Below are positions 6,703 through 13,570 of a stretch of 15,951 nucleotides of DNA, in pieces; the first letter of the stretch is position 1; each line of letters opens with the position of its first letter. The position numbers and the translations under genes were made by a program. The notes beneath the pieces are model-generated. The model saw only the letters and a program-made list of their open reading frames with translations, was not told the origin of the DNA and searched no databases. Source of the stretch: Pseudomonadota bacterium (GTDB lineage: Bacteria; Pseudomonadota; Alphaproteobacteria; Reyranellales; Reyranellaceae); contig JAEZHS010000083.1 in assembly GCA_023436825.1 (NCBI GenBank), positions 1 to 15,951 on the forward strand. The letters are read 5' to 3'.

Positions 6703-7146
6703 ATGCGCAGAGTGCTGCTTCGCTCCACGGTCGCCGGCCTGATGGCGGCCTCGTTCCTGGCCCTGGCTCCGGCGGCCTTCGCCCAGGCCGTCACGTACAA
6801 GGCCGACCTCAAGCCCTCGGCCGAGGTGCCGCCCGCCAACAGCAAGGGCAGCGGCACGTTGACGGCAACCTATGATCCCGCCACCAAGAAGCTCAGCTAC
6901 ACCGCGAACTACAAGGACCTGACGGGTCCCGCAACGGCGGCCCATTTCCACGGCCCGGCCGACGCCAAAACGAATGCCGGCATCGTCGTTCCTGTGAACG
7001 GCGCCGTCACCAGCCCGATCAAGGGCGAGGCGACACTGACCGACGCCCAGGCCAAGGACCTCGCCGACGGCAAGTGGTACTTCAACGTCCATACCGCGGC
7101 GAACAAGGGCGGCGAGATCCGCGGCCAGGTGATGAAGGGGATGTAG
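6703..7146 (+). CDS. Exported CHRD-domain protein
   Basis: A 147-aa protein starting at ATG 6703 with AGGGAGG eight bases upstream. An in-frame ATG at 6628 would add a non-hydrophobic leader before the signal peptide and is rejected. The signal peptide has RR, a hydrophobic core and the cleavage motif AFA-QA near residues 27-28. The mature domain is a single CHRD domain: YKADLKPSAEVPP, the metal-site-like AAHFHGPAD (H81, H83), GIVVPV, and the closing GKWYFNVHTAANKGGEIRGQV. CHRD domains occur in chordin and in many bacterial secreted proteins whose function is not established. It lies 87 bases after the ECF sigma gene on the same strand, so it may be co-transcribed or separately promoted. No copy of the GAATCC-N16-CGTC motif was found directly before it. 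Confidence 0.88.
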   Translation: MRRVLLRSTVAGLMAASFLALAPAAFAQAVTYKADLKPSAEVPPANSKGSGTLTATYDPATKKLSYTANYKDLTGPATAAHFHGPADAKTNAGIVVPVNGAVTSPIKGEATLTDAQAKDLADGKWYFNVHTAANKGGEIRGQVMKGM

Positions 7147-7160
7147 CCGCTGCGTCGTTG

Positions 7161-7195
7161 TCTTCCGGAGCGCAGGATGCGCGCGGTCCGGAAGA
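7161..7195. terminator. Bidirectional hairpin between convergent CHRD and GNAT genes
   Basis: A 9-bp perfect inverted repeat, TCTTCCGGA (7161-7169) and TCCGGAAGA (7187-7195), contains a nested GCGC-AGGAT-GCGC hairpin (7170-7182). It lies exactly between the CHRD stop (7146) and the GNAT stop (7203). There is no T-tract on either strand, so it may act as an RNA 3' stabiliser or a processing site rather than a classic terminator. Confidence 0.5.
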
Positions 7196-7202
7196 GCCTG
7201 AC

Positions 7203-7604
7203 CTATCGTTTCCTGCGATACAGGAAGCAGTTGTCGGCGTTGGGCATCTTGATGCCCTGATAGAAGGTCATCGCCGTCGGCGCCGACAGCAGCAGCGTCG
7301 TGGTAAGCTCGCCGCCGGCCTGCACCCGCGTCTCCTCGATCAGGCGCTTGCCGATGCCCTGGCCCTGGCAGGCCTTGTCGACCGCGAGGTCGGAGAGATA
7401 GCAGCAGAAGCAGAAGTCGGTCAGCGAACGGGCGAAGCCCACCAGCCGGCCGTCCTGGCGTGCGGTCAGGATCAGGTTGGCGTGCGCCAGCATGCGCTCG
7501 ACGCGGCCGCGATCCTCGATCGGCCGGTTGAGACCGGATTTGCGCACGACGTCGATGTATTCGTCGGCGCCGAGATAATCCTCGCGGGCATAGACCGTGT
7601 TCAT
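7203..7604 (-). CDS. GNAT family N-acetyltransferase
   Basis: A 133-aa protein from ATG 7604 (MNTVYARED). Longer in-frame starts lie inside the preceding gene. The acetyl-CoA binding motif A is clear: LSDLAVDKACQGQGIGKRLIEETR, with the Q-x-x-G-x-G type pyrophosphate loop (CQGQGIG). Motif B-like AMTFYQGIKMPNADNCFLYRR closes the domain. GNAT enzymes transfer acetyl from acetyl-CoA to amines of small molecules or proteins in the cytoplasm; the substrate is not predictable here. Its ATG overlaps the stop of the upstream alpha/beta hydrolase in an ATGA junction (7601-7604), so the two are probably translationally coupled. It is the last gene of the kup - hydrolase - GNAT run. Confidence 0.85.
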   Translation of the reverse strand: MNTVYAREDYLGADEYIDVVRKSGLNRPIEDRGRVERMLAHANLILTARQDGRLVGFARSLTDFCFCCYLSDLAVDKACQGQGIGKRLIEETRVQAGGELTTTLLLSAPTAMTFYQGIKMPNADNCFLYRRKR

Positions 7605-8299
7605 TGGCTCAACCATCTCCTCAACGCCTCGGTGACTTCCGCAGGCCTTTCCAGCGGGCTCATGTGGCCGCATTGCTCGAGCACGACCAGTCGCGAATCG
7701 GCGATGTCCGCCGCCATCTCCTGCGAGCGCGGCAGCGGCGTCACCTGGTCCTGGCGGCCGACGACCACCACGGTCGGTATGTCGATGTCGACCAGCATGT
7801 GGCGGCTGTCGGCGCGGTCGATGATGGCGCGCTGCTCGCGCACGAAACCGTCGGCGCCGATCTCCTGGGCCATGTCGAAGATCGGCTGGGTGATGGCGGC
7901 ATCGTTGATGTGGCGGCTATGTACGAGCTGCGGCAAGAGCGTGCGCTGCACGCCGTGGAAGCGGCCGATCTTGGTCTGGTCGAGCAGGGCGCGGCGACGC
8001 TTGGTCGATTCGGCCGAGTCCGGAGTGGCCTGGGTGTCCATCAGGGCCAGCCGCTCCACCCTTTGCGAGGCGCGGCGCATGATCTCGAAGGCGACGTAGC
8101 CGCCCATCGAGAAGCCGAGGAGGGCGAAGCTCGGCGGCGCCATCGCCAGGGCGGCATCGGCCATCGCGCCCATTGTGTCGTGGTGCCAGAGCTCGGGAAC
8201 GATGCAGTCGGCGACGTCGGAGAGGGCCTCGATCTGCGGCTCGAAGACCCGGCGGGTGTTGAGCAGGCCGGGAAGCAGAACGAGCGTCGGGCGGGGCAT
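7601..8299 (-). CDS. Alpha/beta hydrolase
   Basis: A 232-aa protein with the full alpha/beta-hydrolase layout. An N-terminal strand LVLLPGLLN carries the oxyanion-type PG turn. The nucleophile elbow GFSMG puts Ser at residue 64. The acid is Asp184 in VVGRQDQVTP, and the His is residue 212 in CGHMSPLE. It is a cytoplasmic esterase, lactonase or similar; the short lid region (about 95-150) gives no substrate clue. Start ATG 8299 lies 15 nt after the kup stop, with only a weak ribosome binding site, which suggests coupling to kup translation. Its stop overlaps the GNAT start by four bases. Confidence 0.86.
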   Translation of the reverse strand: MPRPTLVLLPGLLNTRRVFEPQIEALSDVADCIVPELWHHDTMGAMADAALAMAPPSFALLGFSMGGYVAFEIMRRASQRVERLALMDTQATPDSAESTKRRRALLDQTKIGRFHGVQRTLLPQLVHSRHINDAAITQPIFDMAQEIGADGFVREQRAIIDRADSRHMLVDIDIPTVVVVGRQDQVTPLPRSQEMAADIADSRLVVLEQCGHMSPLERPAEVTEALRRWLSQ

Positions 8300-8314
8300 C
8301 GGGTCGGCAGCGGG

Positions 8315-10237
8315 CTAGATCTGGATCTGGTTGCCCAGTTCGATAGCGCGGTTCGGCGGGATGCGGAAGAAGGTCTTGGTGGCCGACGCCGAGTGGGAAA
8401 GCGAGATGAACCAGTCGCGGCGCCATTTGCCGAGCTTGGAATGCTGGCTGGGCACCAGGGTCTCGCGGCCGAGGAAGAAGCTGGTTTCCATCTCGTCGTA
8501 GGCGATGCCATGCGGCCGGCAGGCGCGCAGCGCGTCGGGTACGTCGGGCTGCTCGGTGAAGCCGTAGCGGGCGATCACCGTGTGGAAGCCCTTGCCCAGC
8601 CGCTCGACCTCGACGCGCTGCGCCTCGGGGACGCGCGGCACGTCCATGGTCTCGACCTGCAGCATGATGATGCGCTCGTGCAGCACCTTGTTGTGCTTGA
8701 GGTTGTGCAGGAAGGCGGCCGGTGTGCGGCTGGCATCGGCCGTCAGGAACACCGCGGTGCCGGCGACTCGGTCGGGCGCGCGTTCCATGCGCTCGAGGAA
8801 CTGGCGCAACGGCAAGGTGCCCTCGCTCATCTCGGTGGCGACCAGGTGGCGGCCGAATCGCCAGGTGGTGATGGTGAAGTAGATGAATGAGGCCACAACC
8901 AGCGGCAGCCAGCCGCCGTCGGGAATTTTCAGCGCGTTGGCGACGAAGAAGGCGAGGTCGGGTATCGCCAGCAGGCCGAACACCAGGGCCGCGACCTGCC
9001 AGCGCCACTTCCACACCAGGATCGCCACCGCCATGGCGAGCGCCGCATCGACCAGCATGGCGCCGGTGACGGCGAGGCCATAGGCGCCGGCCAGTGCGCC
9101 CGACGAGCCGAAGCCGACCACCAGGGCCACGACGCCCCCCATCAGGATCCAGTTGACCCGTGGAATGTAGATCTGGCCGATCGTGGTCTCCGACGTGTGC
9201 TGGATCGCCATGCGCGGCAGGTAGCCGAGCTGGATCGCCTGGCGGGTCAGCGAAAACACGCCGGTGATGACGGCCTGCGAGGCGATCACCGAAGCGAAGG
9301 TCGCGAGCGCCACCAGGAAGACGATGTAGTCCTGCGGCACCAGTTCGAAGAAAACCTGCCGGATGCGCGTCGGATCCTCGATGATCAGCGCACCCTGGCC
9401 GAAATAGTTGAGCAGCAGGCCCGGCATGACCAGCGACAGCCAGGCGGTGCGGATCGGCCGCCGGCCGAAATGGCCCATGTCGGCGTAAAGCGCTTCGGCG
9501 CCGGTGACGGCCAGCACGATCGAGCCGAATGCCCAGAAGATGCCCAGTCCCTGGTCGGCGATCAGTTCGGCGGCATAGAGCGGATTAATCGCTCGCAGCA
9601 CCGACGGGTTCTTGGCGATCTGCCAGGCGCCAAGCACGCCCAGCACGATGAACCAGACCAGCATCACCGGCCCGAACAGCCGGCCGACATCGGCCGTGCC
9701 GCGCGCCTGCAGCATGAACAGCGCCACCAGGATGACCACCGCCAGCGGCACCACGACGGTCTCGAACGCCGGCGCCACGGCCGACAACCCTTCGACGGCG
9801 GAAAGCACCGTGACCGCCGGGGTGATGATGGCATCGCCGTAGAACAGAGCGAGACCGACCACGGCCAGCAGAGTGATGCCCACTCTTATGCGCCGGCCCT
9901 TGCCGTTCAGCCCGTGCGTTCCGAGCGTCGCCAGCGCCAGCACGCCGCCTTCGCCCTTGTTGTCGGCGCGCATGATCAAGGTGACGTACTTGATGGTGAC
10001 GGTGAGCGTCACCGCCCAGAACAGCGTCGACAGCACGCCCAGCACGTGGTCCGGCGTCGGCGCCAGGCTGGTGTCGTGCAGGAAGGTCTCGCGCAGCGCG
10101 TAGAGCGGGCTGGTGCCGATGTCGCCGAAGACCACGCCCAAAGCGCCCACGATCAGCGCAGCGCTTGCCTTGCCGTGATCGTGGGAGGGATGGGCGGCGT
10201 CGGTGACGGTCGACGGGCTGGTGCTGTCAGGGGCCAT
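8315..10237 (-). CDS. kup: Kup-type potassium uptake transporter
   Basis: A 640-aa membrane protein, close to the usual length (E. coli Kup is 622). ATG 10237 (MAPDSTSP) is preferred over longer in-frame starts reaching 10375, because the transporter core begins at about residue 25 and the extension would overlap the divergent P450 gene. Family hallmarks are ALGVVFGDIGTSPLYALRET near the N-terminus, NKGEGGVLALATLG, ALFYGDAIITPAVTVLSAVEG, and the soluble C-terminal domain ending AIELGNQIQI. About twelve hydrophobic segments fill the first two-thirds. It imports K+ by proton symport across the inner membrane. It heads the run kup - alpha/beta hydrolase - GNAT, with a 15-nt gap then a 4-base overlap. 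The upstream 136 bases are shared with the divergent P450 gene and show no promoter I can assign. Confidence 0.95.
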   Translation of the reverse strand: MAPDSTSPSTVTDAAHPSHDHGKASAALIVGALGVVFGDIGTSPLYALRETFLHDTSLAPTPDHVLGVLSTLFWAVTLTVTIKYVTLIMRADNKGEGGVLALATLGTHGLNGKGRRIRVGITLLAVVGLALFYGDAIITPAVTVLSAVEGLSAVAPAFETVVVPLAVVILVALFMLQARGTADVGRLFGPVMLVWFIVLGVLGAWQIAKNPSVLRAINPLYAAELIADQGLGIFWAFGSIVLAVTGAEALYADMGHFGRRPIRTAWLSLVMPGLLLNYFGQGALIIEDPTRIRQVFFELVPQDYIVFLVALATFASVIASQAVITGVFSLTRQAIQLGYLPRMAIQHTSETTIGQIYIPRVNWILMGGVVALVVGFGSSGALAGAYGLAVTGAMLVDAALAMAVAILVWKWRWQVAALVFGLLAIPDLAFFVANALKIPDGGWLPLVVASFIYFTITTWRFGRHLVATEMSEGTLPLRQFLERMERAPDRVAGTAVFLTADASRTPAAFLHNLKHNKVLHERIIMLQVETMDVPRVPEAQRVEVERLGKGFHTVIARYGFTEQPDVPDALRACRPHGIAYDEMETSFFLGRETLVPSQHSKLGKWRRDWFISLSHSASATKTFFRIPPNRAIELGNQIQI

Positions 10238-10373
10238 AAGCTCGAACGCCGCCCAAAGCTGGCGGCGGCGCGACGGTGTGCGCTCCCGCCTTTCGCGTGT
10301 CAACGCGCCAATCGGGGTCCAGTTGCGACGAAAGAGCTTGACTCCGACGGACGGGGCGGGCGGCCTTGTGTGC

Positions 10374-11603
10374 ATGGCTGCACCCGCGCCCCTGCATGCC
10401 CTGACCTACGCCGATGTCAGCGATCCGCTGCTGTATCGTGAGGATTCGTGGCGCGAGCATTTTGCCGCAATGCGCCGCGACGATCCGGTCCATCGCCACG
10501 CCGACAGTCCCTACGGGCCCTACTGGTCGGTGACGCGCTACGCCGACATCATGAGGGTCGAGCTCGACCACGCGACCTATTCCTCGGCCTCCGAGATGGG
10601 CGGCATCCAGATCGCCGACCAGCCCAAGGGGCAGGAGCTGCCGAACTTCATCCGCATGGACCCGCCGCGCCACACCGCGCAGCGCAGGACGGTGGCGCCG
10701 ATCGTGGCGCCGTCGAACCTTGCGAACATGGAAGGCCTGATCCGCGAGCGGACGGCGGCGGTGCTGGACGGCCTGCCGCGCAACGACACCTTCGACTGGG
10801 TCGATCGTGTTTCGACCGAGCTCACGGCATTGATGCTGGCGACGCTGTTCGACTTCCCGCAGGCCGAGCGGCGCAAGCTTACCTGGTGGTCCGACGTCGC
10901 CATCGCCAACATTGCGGCCGACGACGCCGTGGTGAAGAGCGAAGCCGAGCGCATGGCTGAGCTCACCGCGATGGCCGAGACCATGGCCGCCCTGTGGAAG
11001 GAACGCGCCGCCGAGCCGCCCAAGTTCGACCTGATCTCGATGATGGCGCACGCCGAGGCTACCAAGGCGATGCCGATGCGCGAGTTCATCGGCAACTTCG
11101 CGCTGCTGATCGTGGGCGGCAACGACACCACGCGCAACTCGATGACCGGCGGCCTGATGGCGGTGCGCGAGAACCCGGCCGAGCTCGCCAAGGTCAAGGC
11201 CGACCCGAAGCTTTTGGACAGCCTGGTGTCGGAGATCATCCGCTGGCAGACGCCGGTGATCCACATGCGGCGCACGGCGACGCGCGACTGCGAGCTCGCC
11301 GGCCGCACCATCCGCCAGGGCGACAAGGTCGTGATGTGGTACGTTTCGGGCAATCGCGACGAGACGGCGATCGAGGAGCCCGAGCGCTTCATCGTCGGCC
11401 GTCCGCGGCCGCGCCATCACCTGTCGTTCGGCGCCGGCATCCATCGCTGCGTCGGCGACCGCCTGGCCGAGATGCAGCTCAGGATCCTGTGGCAGGAGAT
11501 GCTTTTGCGCGACCTCGACGTCGAGATCGTGGGGCCGCCGGTCAGGCTCTACTCGAATTTCATCCGCGGCATCCGCTCGCTGCCGGTGGTGATCAGGTCA
11601 TAG
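10374..11603 (+). CDS. Cytochrome P450, CYP153-like (alkane/fatty-acid omega-hydroxylase type)
   Basis: A 409-aa protein from ATG 10374. The open frame extends to 10203, but that part is antisense to the kup start and not P450-like. P450 signatures are all present: I-helix IVGGNDTTRNSMTGG (D251, T252), ExxR in SEIIRWQTP (E287, R290), and the heme loop LSFGAGIHRCVGDRLAEMQ with Cys359 as iron ligand. Several segments are typical of CYP153: MGGIQIAD, MDPPRHTAQRRTVAP, WQTPVIHMRRTA and VMWYVSGNRDE. CYP153 enzymes hydroxylate the terminal carbon of alkanes or fatty acids, using electrons from a ferredoxin and ferredoxin reductase. Neither partner gene is adjacent, which is unusual for an alkane-hydroxylase operon, so electrons may come from elsewhere. 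P450 identity is certain, subfamily likely, substrate inferred. Confidence 0.9.
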   Translation: MAAPAPLHALTYADVSDPLLYREDSWREHFAAMRRDDPVHRHADSPYGPYWSVTRYADIMRVELDHATYSSASEMGGIQIADQPKGQELPNFIRMDPPRHTAQRRTVAPIVAPSNLANMEGLIRERTAAVLDGLPRNDTFDWVDRVSTELTALMLATLFDFPQAERRKLTWWSDVAIANIAADDAVVKSEAERMAELTAMAETMAALWKERAAEPPKFDLISMMAHAEATKAMPMREFIGNFALLIVGGNDTTRNSMTGGLMAVRENPAELAKVKADPKLLDSLVSEIIRWQTPVIHMRRTATRDCELAGRTIRQGDKVVMWYVSGNRDETAIEEPERFIVGRPRPRHHLSFGAGIHRCVGDRLAEMQLRILWQEMLLRDLDVEIVGPPVRLYSNFIRGIRSLPVVIRS

Positions 11604-11609
11604 CTCTTC

Positions 11610-11690
11610 CGGACCGCGCGCTAGGTCGCGTCAGACGCGACCTCCCTGCGCGCTCGTGATTCATGAGCGAGCTGGAAAGCTCGCGGTCCG
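11610..11690. terminator. Nested hairpin region between convergent P450 and aldolase genes
   Basis: In about 80 bases there are several overlapping inverted repeats. An outer 9-bp pair is CGGACCGCG (11610-11618) with CGCGGTCCG (11682-11690). A 9-bp stem with a 3-nt loop spans 11623-11643. GCGAGCT (11667-11673) pairs with AGCTCGC (11678-11684) around a GGAA (GNRA-type) tetraloop. A weaker GCTCGT/ATGAGC hairpin (11652-11668) needs one G-U pair. The outer arm and the GNRA hairpin share three bases, so they exclude each other unless those pairs open. No T-tract follows. Its position between two converging stops suggests a transcript-end structure. Confidence 0.5.
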
Positions 11691-11701
11691 AAACCATGAC
11701 G

Positions 11702-12484
11702 CTAGCCCTTCTTCACCGTCACCGTCGCCAATCCCGACGCAAACGCCTGCTGCAGCAGCCACACGTCGCCGGCAATCGAAACGAAATCGTAACCCATGGC
11801 CGCAAACTGCGCGCCCTGCCTGGCGTCGACCGCCAGCCGGCCGGCCGACTTGCCGTGCTTCTTTGCGGCGGCGATGGTCGCCTGCTCGGCCTTGACGAAA
11901 TCGGAGTGATCGAATGCGCCCGGCTCGCCCAGCGCCACGGACAGATCGTTGTGACCGAGCCACAGCATGTCGACGCCGGGCATCGCTGCGATCTCGTCGG
12001 CCGCCGCCGCGCCACGCGGATCCTCGATCTGCAGGATGATGGCGGTGCGCGCGTTCTGCTCGGCAAAGCGCGGCACCAGCGGCTCGGAGCGCCTGGCGAA
12101 GCGTTCGTGCGCGAGTCCCAGCGCCACGCCGCGCGTGCCGTCGGGCCAGTACTTGGCGGCATCCAGCACCGCCTTGGCCTGCTCGACCGACGACACGATC
12201 GGCACCATGACGCCGTCGGCGCCGGTGTCGAGTGCACGCGATATGTGATGGCGCTGCTGGCTCGGCACGCGCACCACCAGCGGTAGCCCTGCGGCCTGGC
12301 AGTAACGCACTACCTGGCGGACGGTATCGAATCCGAAACCGGTGTGCTCCATGTCGAGCACAGCGAAGTCGGCGCCGGCAGCCTTGAGGATCTGGCCGAT
12401 TCCCGGAGTCGCGAATTCGAAGAGGAACGTGCCGACCTTGGTCTGTGAAGTCCCTACGAGCGAACGGATATTGTCTGTCGGCAT
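11702..12484 (-). CDS. HpcH/HpaI aldolase family protein (class II, metal-dependent)
   Basis: A 260-aa protein from ATG 12484 with GGGGGAA seven to eight bases upstream. Family residues line up along the TIM barrel: His47 in DMEHTGFG (proton relay), Arg72 in VVRVP (binds the oxo-acid), Glu154 in LQIEDPRG and Asp180 in LGHNDLS (the metal ligands), plus the GADGVMVPIVSS turn. Such enzymes reversibly cleave 2-keto-4-hydroxy acids to pyruvate and an aldehyde, as in aromatic degradation (HpaI) or 2-keto-3-deoxysugar catabolism. The acceptor cannot be told. The gene stands alone on the minus strand, convergent with the P450 and divergent from the GST gene across a palindromic repeat element. Confidence 0.9.
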   Translation of the reverse strand: MPTDNIRSLVGTSQTKVGTFLFEFATPGIGQILKAAGADFAVLDMEHTGFGFDTVRQVVRYCQAAGLPLVVRVPSQQRHHISRALDTGADGVMVPIVSSVEQAKAVLDAAKYWPDGTRGVALGLAHERFARRSEPLVPRFAEQNARTAIILQIEDPRGAAAADEIAAMPGVDMLWLGHNDLSVALGEPGAFDHSDFVKAEQATIAAAKKHGKSAGRLAVDARQGAQFAAMGYDFVSIAGDVWLLQQAFASGLATVTVKKG

Positions 12485-12513
12485 TGTGATTCCCCCATTG
12501 TGGTCGCGATGCT

Positions 12514-12559
12514 AGAGCACATTCCGCCCGGCTGGAATCAGCCGGGCGGAATGTGCTCT
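12514..12559. repeat. Hairpin A: 21-bp perfect stem, GAAT loop
   Basis: The left arm 12514-12534 and right arm 12539-12559 are exact reverse complements over 21 bases, separated by GAAT. The arm begins AGAGCACATTCC and its partner ends GGAATGTGCTCT. The stem is very stable and GC-rich. It lies 30 bases upstream of the minus-strand aldolase start, so it could affect that promoter. Confidence 0.85.
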
Positions 12560-12585
12560 GTGGAGCCAACATCACCGTTGCGCGA

Positions 12586-12630
12586 TTTTCTGATCGGATG
12601 GAACCGTGCCGGTTCCATCCGATCAGAAAA
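12586..12630. repeat. Hairpin B: 20-bp perfect stem, GTGCC loop
   Basis: The left arm 12586-12605 and right arm 12611-12630 are exact reverse complements over 20 bases (TTTTCTGATCGG... pairing with ...CCGATCAGAAAA). A further GCG/CGC extension outside the stem needs one bulged A at 12585. Its sequence is unrelated to hairpin A. It ends about 50 bases before the GST start. Confidence 0.85.
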
Positions 12631-12681
12631 CGCTCTAGCGTCCGCCGTCCACGACGACCACCCAACTCAAGGGAGTTAGCC

Positions 12682-13308
12682 ATGAAGCTCTATTACATGC
12701 CCGGCGCCTGCTCGATCGGCATCCATGTTCTGCTCGAGGAGATCGGCAAGCCCTACGAGCTGCAGAAGATCGATGGTGCCAAGCAGGAGCAGTACGGCCC
12801 GGACTTCGTGAAGATCAATCCCAAGTCCAAGGTGCCGACGCTACAGCGTGACGACGGCTCGGTGCTCACCGAGTTCCCGGCGATCGCGACGTGGCTCGCA
12901 CGCAAGAACCCCGACAAGAACCTGCTGCCCACCGACCCCGACAGCGAGGCGCGCGTGCTCGAGGCGTTGGACTACGTCGTGTCGACCATGCACATGCAGG
13001 GCTTCTCGCGCATGTTCCGCCCCGGCAACTACGCGCCGACCGAAGCCGACCACGACAAGGTCAAGGCGCGCGGCAAGGAGATCATGGAGAAGGGTCTGGC
13101 CATCATGGACAAGGCCCTCGAGGGCAAGGAGTACATCGCCGGCCAGTTCTCCATCGCCGATGCGGCCCTGTTCTACGTCGAGTTCTGGGCGGCGGCGCGC
13201 ATGAAGATGACGTTGCCCAAGAACTGCGCCGCCCACTACGAGCGCATGAAGAACCGCCCGGCGGTCAAGCGTACGATCGAGCAGGAAGGCCTGACCGCGG
13301 CGGTCTGA
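12682..13308 (+). CDS. Glutathione S-transferase, beta class-like
   Basis: A 208-aa protein from ATG 12682, with AAGGGAG six bases upstream. The in-frame ATG at 12553 would start inside the palindromic repeat and is rejected. The N-terminal thioredoxin-fold domain (residues 1-80) reads MKLYYMPGACSIGIHVLLEE with Cys10, the residue that marks beta-class enzymes such as E. coli GstA. KVPTL supplies the cis-proline and VLTEFPAI the glutathione gamma-glutamyl binding turn. The all-helical C-terminal domain has the N-capping box FSIADAALF. It conjugates or reduces electrophiles and peroxides using glutathione in the cytoplasm. It is probably monocistronic, with a short hairpin just after the stop. 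Confidence 0.93.
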   Translation: MKLYYMPGACSIGIHVLLEEIGKPYELQKIDGAKQEQYGPDFVKINPKSKVPTLQRDDGSVLTEFPAIATWLARKNPDKNLLPTDPDSEARVLEALDYVVSTMHMQGFSRMFRPGNYAPTEADHDKVKARGKEIMEKGLAIMDKALEGKEYIAGQFSIADAALFYVEFWAAARMKMTLPKNCAAHYERMKNRPAVKRTIEQEGLTAAV

Positions 13309-13314
13309 TTTCTC

Positions 13315-13329
13315 GTCGCGGCTCGCGAC
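13315..13329 (+). terminator. GC hairpin immediately after the GST stop
   Basis: GTCGCG (13315-13320), loop GCT, CGCGAC (13324-13329), seven bases after the GST stop. No T-run follows, so intrinsic termination is doubtful. It resembles the short-loop 11623-11643 hairpin after the P450 gene. Confidence 0.35.
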
Positions 13330-13405
13330 CTTGCAACTGGCTGCGTGGCGGCTCGACGGCGTCTCTGCCATTGACCGCCCGCAGCATGCGCCCGGTAATC
13401 GGCTC

Positions 13406-13556
13406 ATGTCCGCGGCGCTGCTCTACGGCCTGGTGATCCTGTCGGCGATCGCCAACGCGATCTGGAACGCATTGATGAAATTGGCCGGCGATCGCGCCCA
13501 TCGCGGCCGCGTTGCTGGTGACGCTCGGGATCGTGCTTCTCGTCGTCATGCGCTGA
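13406..13556 (+). pseudogene. Remnant of an EamA/DMT-type transporter (internal deletion and frameshift)
   Basis: From ATG 13406 the frame gives MSAALLYGLVILSAIANAIW, then NALMKLAGDR, which reads as the first transmembrane helix and WNALxKxAGDR loop of an EamA (drug/metabolite transporter) protein. After about 30 residues it turns into Arg-rich nonsense. In the +1 frame from 13488, the bases read AIAPIAAALLVTLGIVLLVVMR followed by TGA (13554-13556), which looks like a final membrane helix and tail. The middle of a roughly 300-residue transporter appears to have been lost, joining start and end out of frame near 13488. The remnant ends 14 bases before the nitronate monooxygenase start, whose ribosome binding site overlaps it. 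Family call is by eye. Confidence 0.6.
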
Positions 13557-13570
13557 GGTAAGGTTTGGCC

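Larger units (their letters stand above)
12511..12639. repeat. Double palindromic repeat element with matching GCTAGAGC ends
   Basis: A 129-bp block between the divergent aldolase and GST genes, bounded by GCTAGAGC (12511-12518) and its exact reverse complement GCTCTAGC (12632-12639). Inside are two unrelated long perfect hairpins, 12514-12559 and 12586-12630. AGAGCA...TGCTCT-type palindromes are, from general knowledge, a common dispersed repeat in alphaproteobacterial intergenic regions. Here two units seem joined, each lacking one of its outer ends. There is no transposase, so it would be a non-autonomous or REP/MITE-like element. Confidence 0.75.

Noticed and set aside
5950..7092. 380-aa minus-strand open frame
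   Set aside because: It crosses antisense over both the ECF sigma and CHRD genes, which have clear domains and ribosome binding sites.
7604..8890. 428-aa plus-strand open frame
   Set aside because: It lies antisense to the well-supported alpha/beta hydrolase and kup genes. Its His/Arg/Gly/Asp-rich composition is typical of shadow frames in GC-rich DNA, and no domain is recognisable.
9197..10441. 414-aa plus-strand open frame
   Set aside because: Antisense to kup and running into the P450 start. It is Arg/His/Gln/Asp-rich without any motif; a codon-bias artefact.
10227..11444. 405-aa minus-strand open frame
   Set aside because: Antisense to the P450 gene, whose heme, I-helix and ExxR motifs are intact on the other strand.
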